Positions 17,554-25,191 are shown, counted from the first letter of the stretch. The stretch is 25,191 bases of DNA from JBBSVE01 sp038233815 (GCA_038233815.1 JBBSVE010000039.1:1-25191), one strand, 5' to 3'. Program-made: numbers and translations. The notes: generated by a model from the sequence alone, not told the origin.

Positions 17554-17960
17554 CCGAGGACTTCACCCGTATCTTCAAGACCATGATGGATCAGGGACAG
17601 GAGATGGCCAAGGCCTTCTCGCCCGCGATGCAGGGCATGGACGTGAAGGGTTTCGAGAAACTGTTCCCGACGATGCCCCGCGACATGCTGGAGGCGTGGT
17701 TCGGCAAGACCCTCAATCCCGACGGTCTGGATGCCCGGACCCGGATGCTGGTGACGGTCGCTGCCCTGACCGTCCTTGGCGCGCAGGCGGAGCCGCAGTT
17801 GAGCCTGACGATCCGCCGAGCGCTGTCGGCCGGGGCCACGAAGCGCGAGATCACCGAGACGATCTGGCAAATGAGCATGTTCGGCGGCTTGTCCGCGATG
17901 CAAAAGGCGCTGGAGCTGGCGCAGTCGGTATTCGCCGAGTCCGGGGAGAAAGACACATGA
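17550..17960 (+). CDS. carboxymuconolactone decarboxylase-like (AhpD-fold) protein without Cys or His
   Basis: 136 aa, all-helical AhpD/CMD-like domain at about 45-128, with the family pattern GLDARTRMLVTVAALTVLG, then LTIRRALSAGATKREITETI and SMFGGLSAMQKALELA. The N-terminal part (1-44) is a Met-rich helix (MTEDFTRIFKTMMDQGQEMA). The protein has no cysteine and no histidine, so it lacks the CxxC pair and His used by AhpD-type peroxidases and the residues proposed for decarboxylation. It is therefore likely a structural or binding protein. It is locked between nuoI and nuoJ by ATGA overlaps on both sides. Proteins of this family occur at this place in nuo operons of other Rhodobacterales as I recall. 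A role in complex I assembly is inference. Confidence 0.86.
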   Translation: MTEDFTRIFKTMMDQGQEMAKAFSPAMQGMDVKGFEKLFPTMPRDMLEAWFGKTLNPDGLDARTRMLVTVAALTVLGAQAEPQLSLTIRRALSAGATKREITETIWQMSMFGGLSAMQKALELAQSVFAESGEKDT

Positions 17961-18571
17961 CCGTCGCAGATTTCGCGTTCTACGTGTTCGCCGTCACGGC
18001 GCTGGGTTCGGGTCTGATGGTCACGGTCAGCCGGAATCCGGTCCATTCCGTCCTGTGGCTGATCCTTGCGTTTCTGGCCGCTGCGGGGCTCTTCGTGCTT
18101 CTGGGGGCGGAGTTCGTGGCGATGTTGCTGATCATCGTCTATGTCGGTGCGGTGGCCGTGCTGTTCCTGTTCGTCGTGATGATGCTGGATGTGGATTTTG
18201 CCCAGATGAAGGGCGAGATGACGAAATACATGCCGCTGGGGCTGCTGGTCGGGGTCATCATCCTGATGGAACTGGCGCTCGGGTTCGGTGTCTGGACGCA
18301 GTCGGAGGGCGCGCCCGGTTTGCGGCAGGCGGTCGCACCGTCGGTCACGCAGATCCATAACACGCAGGCGCTGGGTCTCCTGATCTATGACCGCTACCTG
18401 CTGCTGTTCCAGATCGCGGGCATGATCCTTCTGACCGCGATGATCGGGGCGATCGTGCTGACGCTGCGCCACCGCGTCAACGTGAAGCGGCAGAACGTGC
18501 TCCAGCAGATGTGGCGCGATCCAGCGCAGGCGATGGAGCTGAAGGACGTGAAATCCGGTCAGGGCCTCTAA
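17957..18571 (+). CDS. nuoJ: NADH-quinone oxidoreductase subunit J
   Basis: Membrane subunit (mitochondrial ND6), five helices in the family, part of the link between the quinone site and the proton channels. 204 aa. The conserved stretches are SRNPVHSVLWLILAFLAAAG and LGAEFVAMLLIIVYVGAVAV, which contains the helix-3 region that switches between a pi-bulge and a straight helix in known structures, followed by LFLFVVMML. The C-terminal tail after helix 5 (RHRVNVKRQNVLQQMW) is cytoplasmic and somewhat long. The ATG overlaps the stop of the CMD-like gene as ATGA, with GGGGAGAAAG upstream. A 103-bp spacer, unusually long for this operon, separates it from nuoK. Confidence 0.96.
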   Translation: MTVADFAFYVFAVTALGSGLMVTVSRNPVHSVLWLILAFLAAAGLFVLLGAEFVAMLLIIVYVGAVAVLFLFVVMMLDVDFAQMKGEMTKYMPLGLLVGVIILMELALGFGVWTQSEGAPGLRQAVAPSVTQIHNTQALGLLIYDRYLLLFQIAGMILLTAMIGAIVLTLRHRVNVKRQNVLQQMWRDPAQAMELKDVKSGQGL

Positions 18572-18596
18572 CGGCGGACCGAACGGCGGGGCCTTC

Positions 18597-18631
18597 GCCC
18601 TTGCCGAGCCCGGCCTTCTGGCGCTAAGGGC
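18597..18631 (+). other. imperfect hairpin in the nuoJ-nuoK spacer
   Basis: In the 103-bp gap, GCCCTTGCC (18597-18605) can pair with GGC...AAGGGC (18620-18622 and 18626-18631), a 9-bp stem with a three-base bulge (GCT) and a 14-base loop that is itself GC-rich. No run of T follows. It may mark an RNA processing or stability site that lets nuoK onward be expressed differently; this is a guess from structure alone. The nuoK ribosome binding site GGAAGGA lies at 18662-18668, clear of the hairpin. Confidence 0.3.
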
Positions 18632-18674
18632 ACACCGAGCGACGAGGCGGGCGTCAGACCCGGAAGGAACGGAC

Positions 18675-18980
18675 ATGGTTGGACTGGAACATTATCTTGC
18701 AGTGGCGGCGACCCTGTTCGTGATCGGCATCTTCGGGATCTTCCTCAACCGCAAAAACGTCATCGTCATCCTGATGTCGATCGAGCTGGTGCTGCTCGCG
18801 GTCAACATCAATTTCGTCGCCTTCTCGGCCTATCTCGGCGATCTGGTGGGGCAGGTCTTCACCATGTTCATCCTGACCGTTGCCGCGGCGGAGGCCGCCA
18901 TCGGCCTCGCAATCCTCGTCGTGTTCTTCCGCACCCGCGGGACGATCGACGTGGAAGACGTCAACGTGATGAAGGGCTGA
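18675..18980 (+). CDS. nuoK: NADH-quinone oxidoreductase subunit K
   Basis: Small proton-channel subunit (mitochondrial ND4L) with three helices. 101 aa, as expected. The two membrane glutamates needed for proton transfer are present: E37 in MSIELVLLAVNINF and E73 in AAAEAAIGLAILV, matching E36 and E72 of E. coli. The strong site GGAAGGA is six bases before the ATG. nuoL follows after four bases. Confidence 0.97.
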   Translation: MVGLEHYLAVAATLFVIGIFGIFLNRKNVIVILMSIELVLLAVNINFVAFSAYLGDLVGQVFTMFILTVAAAEAAIGLAILVVFFRTRGTIDVEDVNVMKG

Positions 18981-18984
18981 CCAC

Positions 18985-21081
18985 ATGGCGACGATCATTC
19001 TCTTCGCGCCGCTGATTGGCGCGCTGATCTGCGGCTTCTGCTGGCCCGTCATTGGGGAGCGTGCCGGCCAGATCATCGCCACGGGGCTGCTGTCTCTGGC
19101 CGCCGTCCTGTCCTGGATCATCTTCTTTCGGCATTTCGAGGCGACCGAGCATATCCGCCTGATGACCTGGATTCAGTCCGGCACGCTGGACACGGCGTGG
19201 AGCATCAGGCTCGACCGGCTGACGGCAATCATGCTTGTGGTCATCACCACCGTCTCCGCGCTCGTCCACCTCTACTCCTTCGGCTACATGGCGCATGACG
19301 AAAACTTCCGCGAGACCGAGCAGTATCGCGCCCGCTTCTTTGCCTATCTCTCCTTCTTTACCTTCGCGATGCTGATGCTGGTGACGGCGGACAACCTCCT
19401 CCAGATCTTCTTCGGGTGGGAGGGGGTCGGCGTCGCGTCCTACCTGCTGATCGGGTTCTACTATCGCAAGCCCTCCGCGAACGCGGCGGCGATCAAGGCA
19501 TTCGTGGTCAACCGCGTCGGCGATTTCGGCTTTGCGCTGGGGATCTTCGCGCTCTTCTACCTCACCGACTCCGTGCGGCTCGACGACGTGTTCGCGGCGG
19601 GTCCGGCACTCGGCGCGATGCGGTTGCATTTCCTCTGGACCGACTGGAACGCGGCCGACCTGATCGGCGTCTTGCTGTTCATCGGCGCAATGGGCAAGTC
19701 GGCGCAATTGTTTCTCCACACATGGCTGCCCGACGCGATGGAGGGTCCGACGCCGGTGTCGGCGCTGATCCACGCGGCCACGATGGTCACGGCGGGGGTG
19801 TTCCTCGTCTGCCGGATGTCGCCGATCTACGAATTTGCGCCGGATGCGAAAGCGATGATCGTGATCGTCGGGGCCACGACCGCGTTCTTCGCCGCGACCG
19901 TCGGGCTGGTGCAGACCGACATCAAGCGCGTCATCGCCTATTCGACCTGCAGCCAGCTCGGCTACATGTTCGTGGCGGCGGGCGTCGGGGTCTATTCGGT
20001 GGCGATGTTCCACCTTCTGACGCACGCCTTCTTCAAGGCGATGCTGTTCCTCGGCGCGGGCTCGGTCATCCATTCGATGCATCATGAGCAGGACATGCGG
20101 AACTACGGCGGATTGCGCAAGAAGATCCCGCTCACCTTCTGGGCGATGATGATCGGGACGCTGGCGATCACCGGGGTGGGGATTCCGCTGACCCATATTG
20201 GCTTTGCCGGGTTCCTGTCCAAGGATGCGATCGTCGAGGTGGCATGGGCGGGCAATGCTTATGCCTTCTGGATGCTGGTCATCGCGGCGGCCTTCACCAG
20301 CTTCTATTCCTGGCGACTGATGTTCCTTACCTTTTACGGCACCCCGCGCGGCGACCGTCACGCCTATGAACATGCGCACGAAAGTCCGCGCACCATGCTG
20401 GTCCCGCTCGGCGTGCTGGCACTGGGTGCGGCGTTCTCCGGCATGATCTGGTATGGTAGCTTCTTCGGTGACGAGGCGAAGATGCGCGACTGGTTCGCCA
20501 TGACGCCCGTATCCCACGAGACGACGCAGGCCGAGGCGCCCGCTACCGAGGCGCCCGCTACCGAGGCGCCCGCTACCAAGGCTCCAATCGTGGTCGCCGG
20601 CGCCGGCGCGGCGGCGAGCGGCGTTGTCCCCAAGGGTGCGATCTTCATGGGGCCGGAAAATGAGATGATCCACACCGCCCACGAGGCGCCGGCGCTGGTC
20701 AAGATGTCGCCGTTCCTCGCGATGCTGCTCGGCTTCGGGGTCGCGTGGCTGTTCTACATCCGCGCGCCGGACATGCCGGGGCAACTGGCCGCACAGCAGA
20801 GGCCGCTCTACCACTTTCTCCTCAACAAATGGTATTTCGACGAGATCTATGACCTGATCTTCGTGCGTCCGACCCGCTGGCTGGGGCAGTTCCTCTGGAA
20901 GCGGGGGGATGGCGATGTGATCGACGGATCGATCAACGGCGTGGCGCTCGGCATCGTGCCGATGCTGACGCGGATGGCGGGGCGGGCGCAGTCCGGCTAC
21001 CTCTTCCATTATGCGTTCGCGATGGTGCTCGGGATCGGCGCGCTCATCACCTGGATGGTGCTGGCCGGGGGGGCACCGTGA
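18985..21081 (+). CDS. nuoL: NADH-quinone oxidoreductase subunit L
   Basis: Distal antiporter-like proton-pumping subunit (mitochondrial ND5), with the long lateral helix at its C-terminal end. 698 aa; E. coli NuoL is about 613. Key residues: E146 in FFGWEGVGV, K238 in GAMGKSAQ, the HTWLPDAMEGPTPVSALIHA block (245-264), and K413 in FLSKDAIVE. The extra length is mostly in a polar region at about 490-572, between late membrane helices. This region contains the repeat EAPAT three times (517-531) and an Ala/Gly-rich stretch. The rest of the C-terminus (LYHFLLNKWYFDEIYD onward) is normal. AAGGG lies upstream of the ATG. The stop overlaps the nuoM start. Confidence 0.97.
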   Translation: MATIILFAPLIGALICGFCWPVIGERAGQIIATGLLSLAAVLSWIIFFRHFEATEHIRLMTWIQSGTLDTAWSIRLDRLTAIMLVVITTVSALVHLYSFGYMAHDENFRETEQYRARFFAYLSFFTFAMLMLVTADNLLQIFFGWEGVGVASYLLIGFYYRKPSANAAAIKAFVVNRVGDFGFALGIFALFYLTDSVRLDDVFAAGPALGAMRLHFLWTDWNAADLIGVLLFIGAMGKSAQLFLHTWLPDAMEGPTPVSALIHAATMVTAGVFLVCRMSPIYEFAPDAKAMIVIVGATTAFFAATVGLVQTDIKRVIAYSTCSQLGYMFVAAGVGVYSVAMFHLLTHAFFKAMLFLGAGSVIHSMHHEQDMRNYGGLRKKIPLTFWAMMIGTLAITGVGIPLTHIGFAGFLSKDAIVEVAWAGNAYAFWMLVIAAAFTSFYSWRLMFLTFYGTPRGDRHAYEHAHESPRTMLVPLGVLALGAAFSGMIWYGSFFGDEAKMRDWFAMTPVSHETTQAEAPATEAPATEAPATKAPIVVAGAGAAASGVVPKGAIFMGPENEMIHTAHEAPALVKMSPFLAMLLGFGVAWLFYIRAPDMPGQLAAQQRPLYHFLLNKWYFDEIYDLIFVRPTRWLGQFLWKRGDGDVIDGSINGVALGIVPMLTRMAGRAQSGYLFHYAFAMVLGIGALITWMVLAGGAP
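20533..20577 (+). repeat. three exact 15-bp tandem repeats inside nuoL
   Basis: The unit GAGGCGCCCGCTACC occurs three times with no mismatch at 20533-20547, 20548-20562 and 20563-20577. It encodes Glu-Ala-Pro-Ala-Thr three times. Because the unit is a multiple of three, copy-number change keeps the frame. The perfect identity, including third codon positions, points to recent slippage-type expansion. Confidence 0.97.
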
Positions 21082-22619
21082 TGGAGAACCTTCTGTCCAT
21101 CATCACCTTCATTCCGGCGGTCGCGGCGGCGATCCTTGCACTGTTCCTGCGCGGCGACGATCCGGCTGCACGCAACAATGCGAAATGGGTGGCGCTGGTC
21201 GCGACCTCGACCACTTTCGTCGTCTCGATCTTCCTGCTGGCCGGGTTCGATCCCTCCGACACGGGCTTTCAGTTCGTGGAGAGTTACGACTGGATCGCCG
21301 GCCTGCACTACAAGATGGGCGTCGACGGGATCTCGGTCCTGTTCGTCATGCTGACCACGTTCCTCATGCCGATCACCATCATGTCGTGCTGGCAGGTGGA
21401 GACCCGCGTCAAGGAATACATGATTGCGTTCCTGATGCTGGAGACGCTGATGCTCGGCGTGTTCTGCGCGCTCGATCTGGTGCTCTTCTACCTGTTCTTC
21501 GAGGCAGGGCTGATCCCGATGTTCCTCATTATCGGGATCTGGGGCGGCAAGGCGCGGATCTACGCTGCGTTCAAGTTCTTCCTCTATACGTTCCTAGGAT
21601 CGGTCCTGATGCTGGTGGCGCTCGTCACCATGTATGTGAGCTCGGGCACGACGGACATTCCGACGCTGATGACGCACACCTTTGCCTCGACGACGCTGTT
21701 CATCGGCGGGATCCAGGTTGTGGGCGGGCTTCAGACGCTCCTGTTTCTCGCCTTCTTCGCCAGTTTCGCGGTCAAGATGCCGATGTGGCCGGTGCACACG
21801 TGGCTTCCCGACGCGCATGTGGAGGCGCCGACGGCCGGTTCCGTCGTGCTGGCCGCGATCCTGCTGAAGATGGGCGGCTACGGGTTCCTGCGTTTCTCGC
21901 TGCCGATGTTCCCGGTCGGCTCGGACGTGGTGGGACCGCTGATCCTGTGGCTGTCCGCCATTGCCATCGTCTACACGTCGCTGGTGGCCTTGGCGCAGTC
22001 GGACATGAAGAAGCTGATCGCCTATTCGTCGGTCGCCCACATGGGCTATGTCACGATGGGCATCTTCTCGGCCAACCAGCAGGGCGTCGACGGCGCGATC
22101 TTCCAGATGATCAGCCACGGCTTCGTCTCGGGCGCGCTGTTCCTCTGTGTCGGCGTGATCTACGACCGGATGCACACGCGGGAGATCGCGGCCTACGGCG
22201 GCCTTGTGAACCGGATGCCGGCCTATGCGCTCGTCTTCATGTTCTTCACGATGGCCAATATAGGACTGCCGGGGACGAGCGGGTTCGTCGGTGAGTTTCT
22301 CACCCTGATGGCCGTGTTCCAGGTCAACACATGGGTCGCACTGGTGGCCACGTCGGGGGTGATCTTCTCGGCGGCCTACGGGCTCTGGCTCTACCGCCGC
22401 GTGGTCTTCGGGGAGCTTTTGAAGGAGAGTTTGAAGAGCATCACCGACATGACCCGGCGGGAAAAGGCAATCTTTGCGCCGCTCGTGGTGATGACGCTGC
22501 TGCTTGGGGTCTATCCGAGCCTTGTGACCAACATCATCGGGCCGTCGGTGAAGGTTCTGGTCTCCAACTATCAAGCGGCGATCCCGCCCGCGACCGACAC
22601 GCAGACGGCAAGGAATTGA
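21081..22619 (+). CDS. nuoM: NADH-quinone oxidoreductase subunit M
   Basis: Second antiporter-like proton-pumping subunit (mitochondrial ND4), 14 helices in the family. 512 aa. Key residues are E141 in YLFFEAGLIPMF, K232 in FAVKMPMWPVHTWLPDAH and K263 in ILLKMGGYG. The conserved block VEAPTAGSVVLAAILLKMGG follows the broken helix. Two starts are possible in GTGATG: GTG 21078, overlapping the nuoL stop by four bases, or ATG 21081, overlapping by one. ATG is preferred as giving MENLLSIITF as in relatives. nuoN follows after 10 bases, with GAGGG as its ribosome binding site. Confidence 0.97.
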   Translation: MENLLSIITFIPAVAAAILALFLRGDDPAARNNAKWVALVATSTTFVVSIFLLAGFDPSDTGFQFVESYDWIAGLHYKMGVDGISVLFVMLTTFLMPITIMSCWQVETRVKEYMIAFLMLETLMLGVFCALDLVLFYLFFEAGLIPMFLIIGIWGGKARIYAAFKFFLYTFLGSVLMLVALVTMYVSSGTTDIPTLMTHTFASTTLFIGGIQVVGGLQTLLFLAFFASFAVKMPMWPVHTWLPDAHVEAPTAGSVVLAAILLKMGGYGFLRFSLPMFPVGSDVVGPLILWLSAIAIVYTSLVALAQSDMKKLIAYSSVAHMGYVTMGIFSANQQGVDGAIFQMISHGFVSGALFLCVGVIYDRMHTREIAAYGGLVNRMPAYALVFMFFTMANIGLPGTSGFVGEFLTLMAVFQVNTWVALVATSGVIFSAAYGLWLYRRVVFGELLKESLKSITDMTRREKAIFAPLVVMTLLLGVYPSLVTNIIGPSVKVLVSNYQAAIPPATDTQTARN

Positions 22620-22629
22620 GGGTTACGGC

Positions 22630-24066
22630 ATGACGAATGCAGATTTCCAGACTGCGCTGCCGGAATTCGCGCTGGCGATGTTCGCGATGCTGTCGCTTCT
22701 GATCGTGGTCTATACGGGCAAGGACCGGTTCGCGATCCCGCTCGTCTGGATCACGGCGGGGGTGATGGTCCTGATCGCGGCATGGATCGGGATCGGCGGG
22801 TCAGGCACGCGGATGGCCTTTGGCGGGCTCTTCAACGACGACCCTTTTGCGCGCTTCGGCAAGGTCATGATCCTGCTTTCGGCGGCGGCCACGCTCGCCG
22901 TCGGTCAGGATTACATGGAGCGGCGGGGGCTTTTGCGGTTCGAGTTCCCGATCCTTGTGACGCTCGCCGTCCTTGGCATGATGATGATGGTGTCGGCGGG
23001 CGATCTGATGCTGCTTTACATGGGGTTGGAGCTGCAGTCGCTGGCACTTTACGTCGTGGCGGCGTTGCGTCGGGATTCCGCGAAATCGACCGAGGCAGGC
23101 CTGAAGTATTTCGTGCTGGGCGCGCTGTCGTCGGGCCTGCTGCTCTATGGCGCGTCGCTGACTTACGGGTTCGCAGGCACAACGCAATTTGCGGGCATTC
23201 TGTCGGTGGTCCGGGGCGAGGTTCCGCTGGGGTTGCTCTTCGGTCTGGTGTTCCTGATTGCAGGGCTCGCGTTCAAGGTTTCGGCAGCGCCGTTCCACAT
23301 GTGGACGCCCGACGTCTACGAGGGGTCGCCCACGCCGGTCACGATGTTCTTCGCGACCGCCCCCAAGGTGGCCGCGATGGTGCTGCTGGGGCGTCTGGTG
23401 CAGGATGCCTTCGGGTCGATCCCGAGGGAGTGGAGCCAGGTTCTGGCCGCCCTCGCTGTCGCCTCGATGTTCGTCGGCGCCATTGCCGCGATCGGGCAGC
23501 GGGACATCAAGCGGCTGATGGCCTATTCCTCGATCACCCACATGGGGTTCGCGCTGATCGGGCTTGCGGCGGGCACAGCACTCGGCGTGCGGTCAATGCT
23601 GATCTACATGGCAATCTACGTCACGATGAACATCGGCACCTTTGCCTTCATCCTGTCGATGGAAAAGGATGGCCGCCCGGTCACGCAGATCGACAGCCTC
23701 AACATGCTGTCCAAGCGCCGACCGTTGCAGGCGCTGGCGATGCTGGTCCTGCTGTTCTCGCTTGCGGGGGTTCCGCCGTTTGTGGGCTTCTTCGGGAAGT
23801 TCTACGTTTTGCGCGCGGCGGTGGATGCCCAGATGGGCTGGCTCGCCGTGGCGGGCGTGATCGCGTCGGTGATCGCCGCGTTCTACTATATCCGCATCGT
23901 CTACTTCATGTATTTCGGGACCGAGGGTGAAGGCCTCGACGGGCGCATCGGCACGGTCCAGTGGATCGCTCTGATCGGGTCGGCCGCGATCATGGTGTTC
24001 GGTGTCATCAACCTCTTTGGCGTTGAAAGCGCGGCGATGGTCGCGGCCGATACGCTTGTCCGCTGA
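22630..24066 (+). CDS. nuoN: NADH-quinone oxidoreductase subunit N
   Basis: Third antiporter-like subunit (mitochondrial ND2), next to NuoK. 478 aa. Key residues: E134 in YMGLELQSLALY, K216 in GLAFKVSAAPFHMWTPDVYE and K246 in FFATAPKVAAM, in line with the E. coli proton-path residues E133, K217 and K247. The LMAYSSITHMGFALIGL and PPFVGFFGKFYV blocks are typical of the family. Last nuo gene. Its last 11 bases lie inside the proposed birA start region, and there is no terminator between them. Confidence 0.97.
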   Translation: MTNADFQTALPEFALAMFAMLSLLIVVYTGKDRFAIPLVWITAGVMVLIAAWIGIGGSGTRMAFGGLFNDDPFARFGKVMILLSAAATLAVGQDYMERRGLLRFEFPILVTLAVLGMMMMVSAGDLMLLYMGLELQSLALYVVAALRRDSAKSTEAGLKYFVLGALSSGLLLYGASLTYGFAGTTQFAGILSVVRGEVPLGLLFGLVFLIAGLAFKVSAAPFHMWTPDVYEGSPTPVTMFFATAPKVAAMVLLGRLVQDAFGSIPREWSQVLAALAVASMFVGAIAAIGQRDIKRLMAYSSITHMGFALIGLAAGTALGVRSMLIYMAIYVTMNIGTFAFILSMEKDGRPVTQIDSLNMLSKRRPLQALAMLVLLFSLAGVPPFVGFFGKFYVLRAAVDAQMGWLAVAGVIASVIAAFYYIRIVYFMYFGTEGEGLDGRIGTVQWIALIGSAAIMVFGVINLFGVESAAMVAADTLVR

Positions 24067-24820
24067 CGGGGCGCACGCGGTCTGGCCCGACGCGGTCGAC
24101 CGCCGCACCCTCGCATCCGTCGACAGCACCAACGCCGAGGCTGCACGCCTCGCCCCGCTGCGCCGGACGACATGGATCCTCGGCGGGGAGCAGACCGAGG
24201 GTCGCGGGCGGCGGGGACGCGCATGGGCAAGCCCGCGGGGCAACTTTCACGCGACGCTGCTCTGCTTTCCGGGCGGCCCCGCGGACCGGGTGGCACTCCG
24301 CTCCTTCGTAGCATCGCTGGCCCTGCGTGAGGCGTTGAGCGTCCTGACCGGGATGCCTGAGGTCTTCACGCTGAAATGGCCGAACGATGTGCTGCTGAAC
24401 GGTGGCAAGGTCGCGGGGATCTTGCTGGAGAGCGCGGGGCAGGGCGCGGGCGTGGCGCATCTTTGCGTTGGGATCGGCGTCAACCTGATCGCGGCACCGT
24501 CGCCTGCCGACGTGGAACCGGGCGCCGTTTCTCCGGTGGATGTGCTGGCGGAGACGGGCAAACGGATCGCGCCCGAGGCGCTGCTGGACACGCTGGCTCC
24601 GATCTACGCGCGGTGGGATAAAGTTCTGGACCGGGACGGCTTTGCCCCCGTCCGCGACGCGTGGTTCGCTCATGCGGCGCGCGTGGGGGAGGTCATCACC
24701 GCCCGCACCGGACGCGCCGTGCGGACCGGCGTATTCGAGACGGTGGACGCCACCGGCGCGCTGATCCTGACGACCCCCGACGGGCGCGAGAGCATCCCCG
24801 CCGCCGACATCTTCTTCTGA
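24056..24820 (+). CDS. birA: biotin--[acetyl-CoA-carboxylase] ligase, no DNA-binding domain
   Basis: Activates biotin as biotinyl-AMP and attaches it to a lysine of biotin carboxyl carrier proteins. 254 aa, catalytic domain plus the small C-terminal domain; the N-terminal helix-turn-helix of E. coli BirA is absent, so it cannot act as a repressor in that way. Motifs: SVDSTNAEA (21-29), the biotin-AMP loop GRGRRGRAW (49-57), LKWPNDVLLNGGKVAGILLES with K118, and GIGVNLI. TTG 24056 is chosen because the protein then begins just before the conserved VWPDAVDRRTLASVDSTN; a GTG at 24002 gives a longer, unrelated N-terminus. The TTG overlaps nuoN by 11 bases, which suggests coupled and probably weak translation. 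coaX follows after nine bases. Confidence 0.93.
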   Translation: MSADGAHAVWPDAVDRRTLASVDSTNAEAARLAPLRRTTWILGGEQTEGRGRRGRAWASPRGNFHATLLCFPGGPADRVALRSFVASLALREALSVLTGMPEVFTLKWPNDVLLNGGKVAGILLESAGQGAGVAHLCVGIGVNLIAAPSPADVEPGAVSPVDVLAETGKRIAPEALLDTLAPIYARWDKVLDRDGFAPVRDAWFAHAARVGEVITARTGRAVRTGVFETVDATGALILTTPDGRESIPAADIFF

Positions 24821-24829
24821 GAGGCGGAC

Positions 24830-25191
24830 ATGCTCCTCGCCATCGACTGCGGCAACACCAACACGATCTTCGCGATCCGGGACGACGGGCGCTTCATCGC
24901 GACCTGGCGCATCGCCACGGACCCGAACCGAACAGCGGATGAATATTTTGTCTGGCTCTCCACGCTCCTCAACCTCAACCACGTCGCGGCGGACATCACG
25001 GACTGTATCGTATCCTCCACAGTGCCGCGCGTGGTGTTCAACCTGCGGGTGCTCTGCAACCGTTACTATGATTGTCGTCCGATGGTCGTGGGGCGCCCGG
25101 ACTGCCGCCTGCCGGTGGCGCCGCGCGTCGATCAGGGCACCATCGTGGGACCGGACCGGCTGGTGAACACGGTGGCGGGGTTCGCGCGCCA
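24830..25191 (+). CDS. coaX: type III pantothenate kinase, 3'-truncated by the window edge
   Basis: Phosphorylates pantothenate, the first step of coenzyme A synthesis; type III kinases (acetate kinase-like fold) need a monovalent cation and are not inhibited by CoA. 120 codons are present, about half of the usual 255-260. The N-terminus MLLAIDCGNTNTIFAI holds the phosphate-binding DxGNTNT motif, followed by IVSSTVPRV and VDQGTIVGPDRLVN, the substrate-binding GxDR motif. GAGAGG is just upstream of the ATG. It lies in one unit with birA and probably with nuo. Confidence 0.95.
   Translation, partial: MLLAIDCGNTNTIFAIRDDGRFIATWRIATDPNRTADEYFVWLSTLLNLNHVAADITDCIVSSTVPRVVFNLRVLCNRYYDCRPMVVGRPDCRLPVAPRVDQGTIVGPDRLVNTVAGFAR

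Noticed and set aside
20533..20577. CRISPR-like or mobile repeat
   Set aside because: Three adjacent 15-bp units without spacers, in frame inside nuoL; this is a coding tandem repeat.
18961..21009. Long minus-strand frame opposite nuoL
   Set aside because: Product is rich in charged residues with no domain; nuoL is fully supported on the plus strand.

Overview
The window is a GC-rich (by eye about two-thirds G+C) stretch of an alphaproteobacterial chromosome, most probably from the Rhodobacterales/Roseobacter group. The evidence is the gene order (nuoA to nuoN with small extra genes between them, then birA and coaX), a NuoE with a long C-terminal tail, a short mitochondrial-type NuoG, and a DUF5337-like protein. 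This is recognition by eye; no database search was run. I found no rRNA, tRNA, CRISPR array, insertion sequence or phage gene.

Left part (1-6500). valS (valyl-tRNA synthetase) reads leftward and runs off the window edge. Upstream of it on the same strand is an Lrp/AsnC-type regulator, which is divergent from an ornithine-decarboxylase-like gene with a structured leader. That gene converges on a CorA-type metal channel gene, and a perfect 13-bp hairpin closes both units. kdsA (KDO-8-phosphate synthase, lipid A/LPS core precursor) also reads leftward and is divergent from nuo. valS is intact, but it contains two AT-rich patches that code for family-variable segments.

Main part (6751-24066). 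This is a complete 14-subunit complex I (NADH:quinone oxidoreductase) operon on the plus strand: nuoA, B, C, D, E, F, G, H, I, J, K, L, M, N. All expected Fe-S cluster ligands in NuoB, E, F, G and I, and the main proton-channel Glu/Lys residues in NuoK, L, M and N, are visible. A likely sigma-70 promoter lies at 6658-6686. Genes are tightly packed, often with ATGA or GTGA stop/start overlaps. Between the core genes sit extra open frames: a possible 34-aa hydrophobic peptide (nuoD-nuoE), a two-helix DUF5337-like membrane protein (nuoE-nuoF), a small lipoprotein and a DUF3291-like protein (nuoF-nuoG), a second small lipoprotein (nuoG-nuoH), and a carboxymuconolactone-decarboxylase-like protein without any Cys or His (nuoI-nuoJ). 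Together with the extended NuoE, these are the most interesting content: a lineage-specific accessory set translationally coupled to complex I.

Right part (24056-25191). birA (biotin-protein ligase without the DNA-binding domain) appears to start on a TTG inside the end of nuoN. Nine bases after birA comes coaX (type III pantothenate kinase), cut by the window edge. The operon therefore probably continues from respiration genes into cofactor genes without an obvious terminator.
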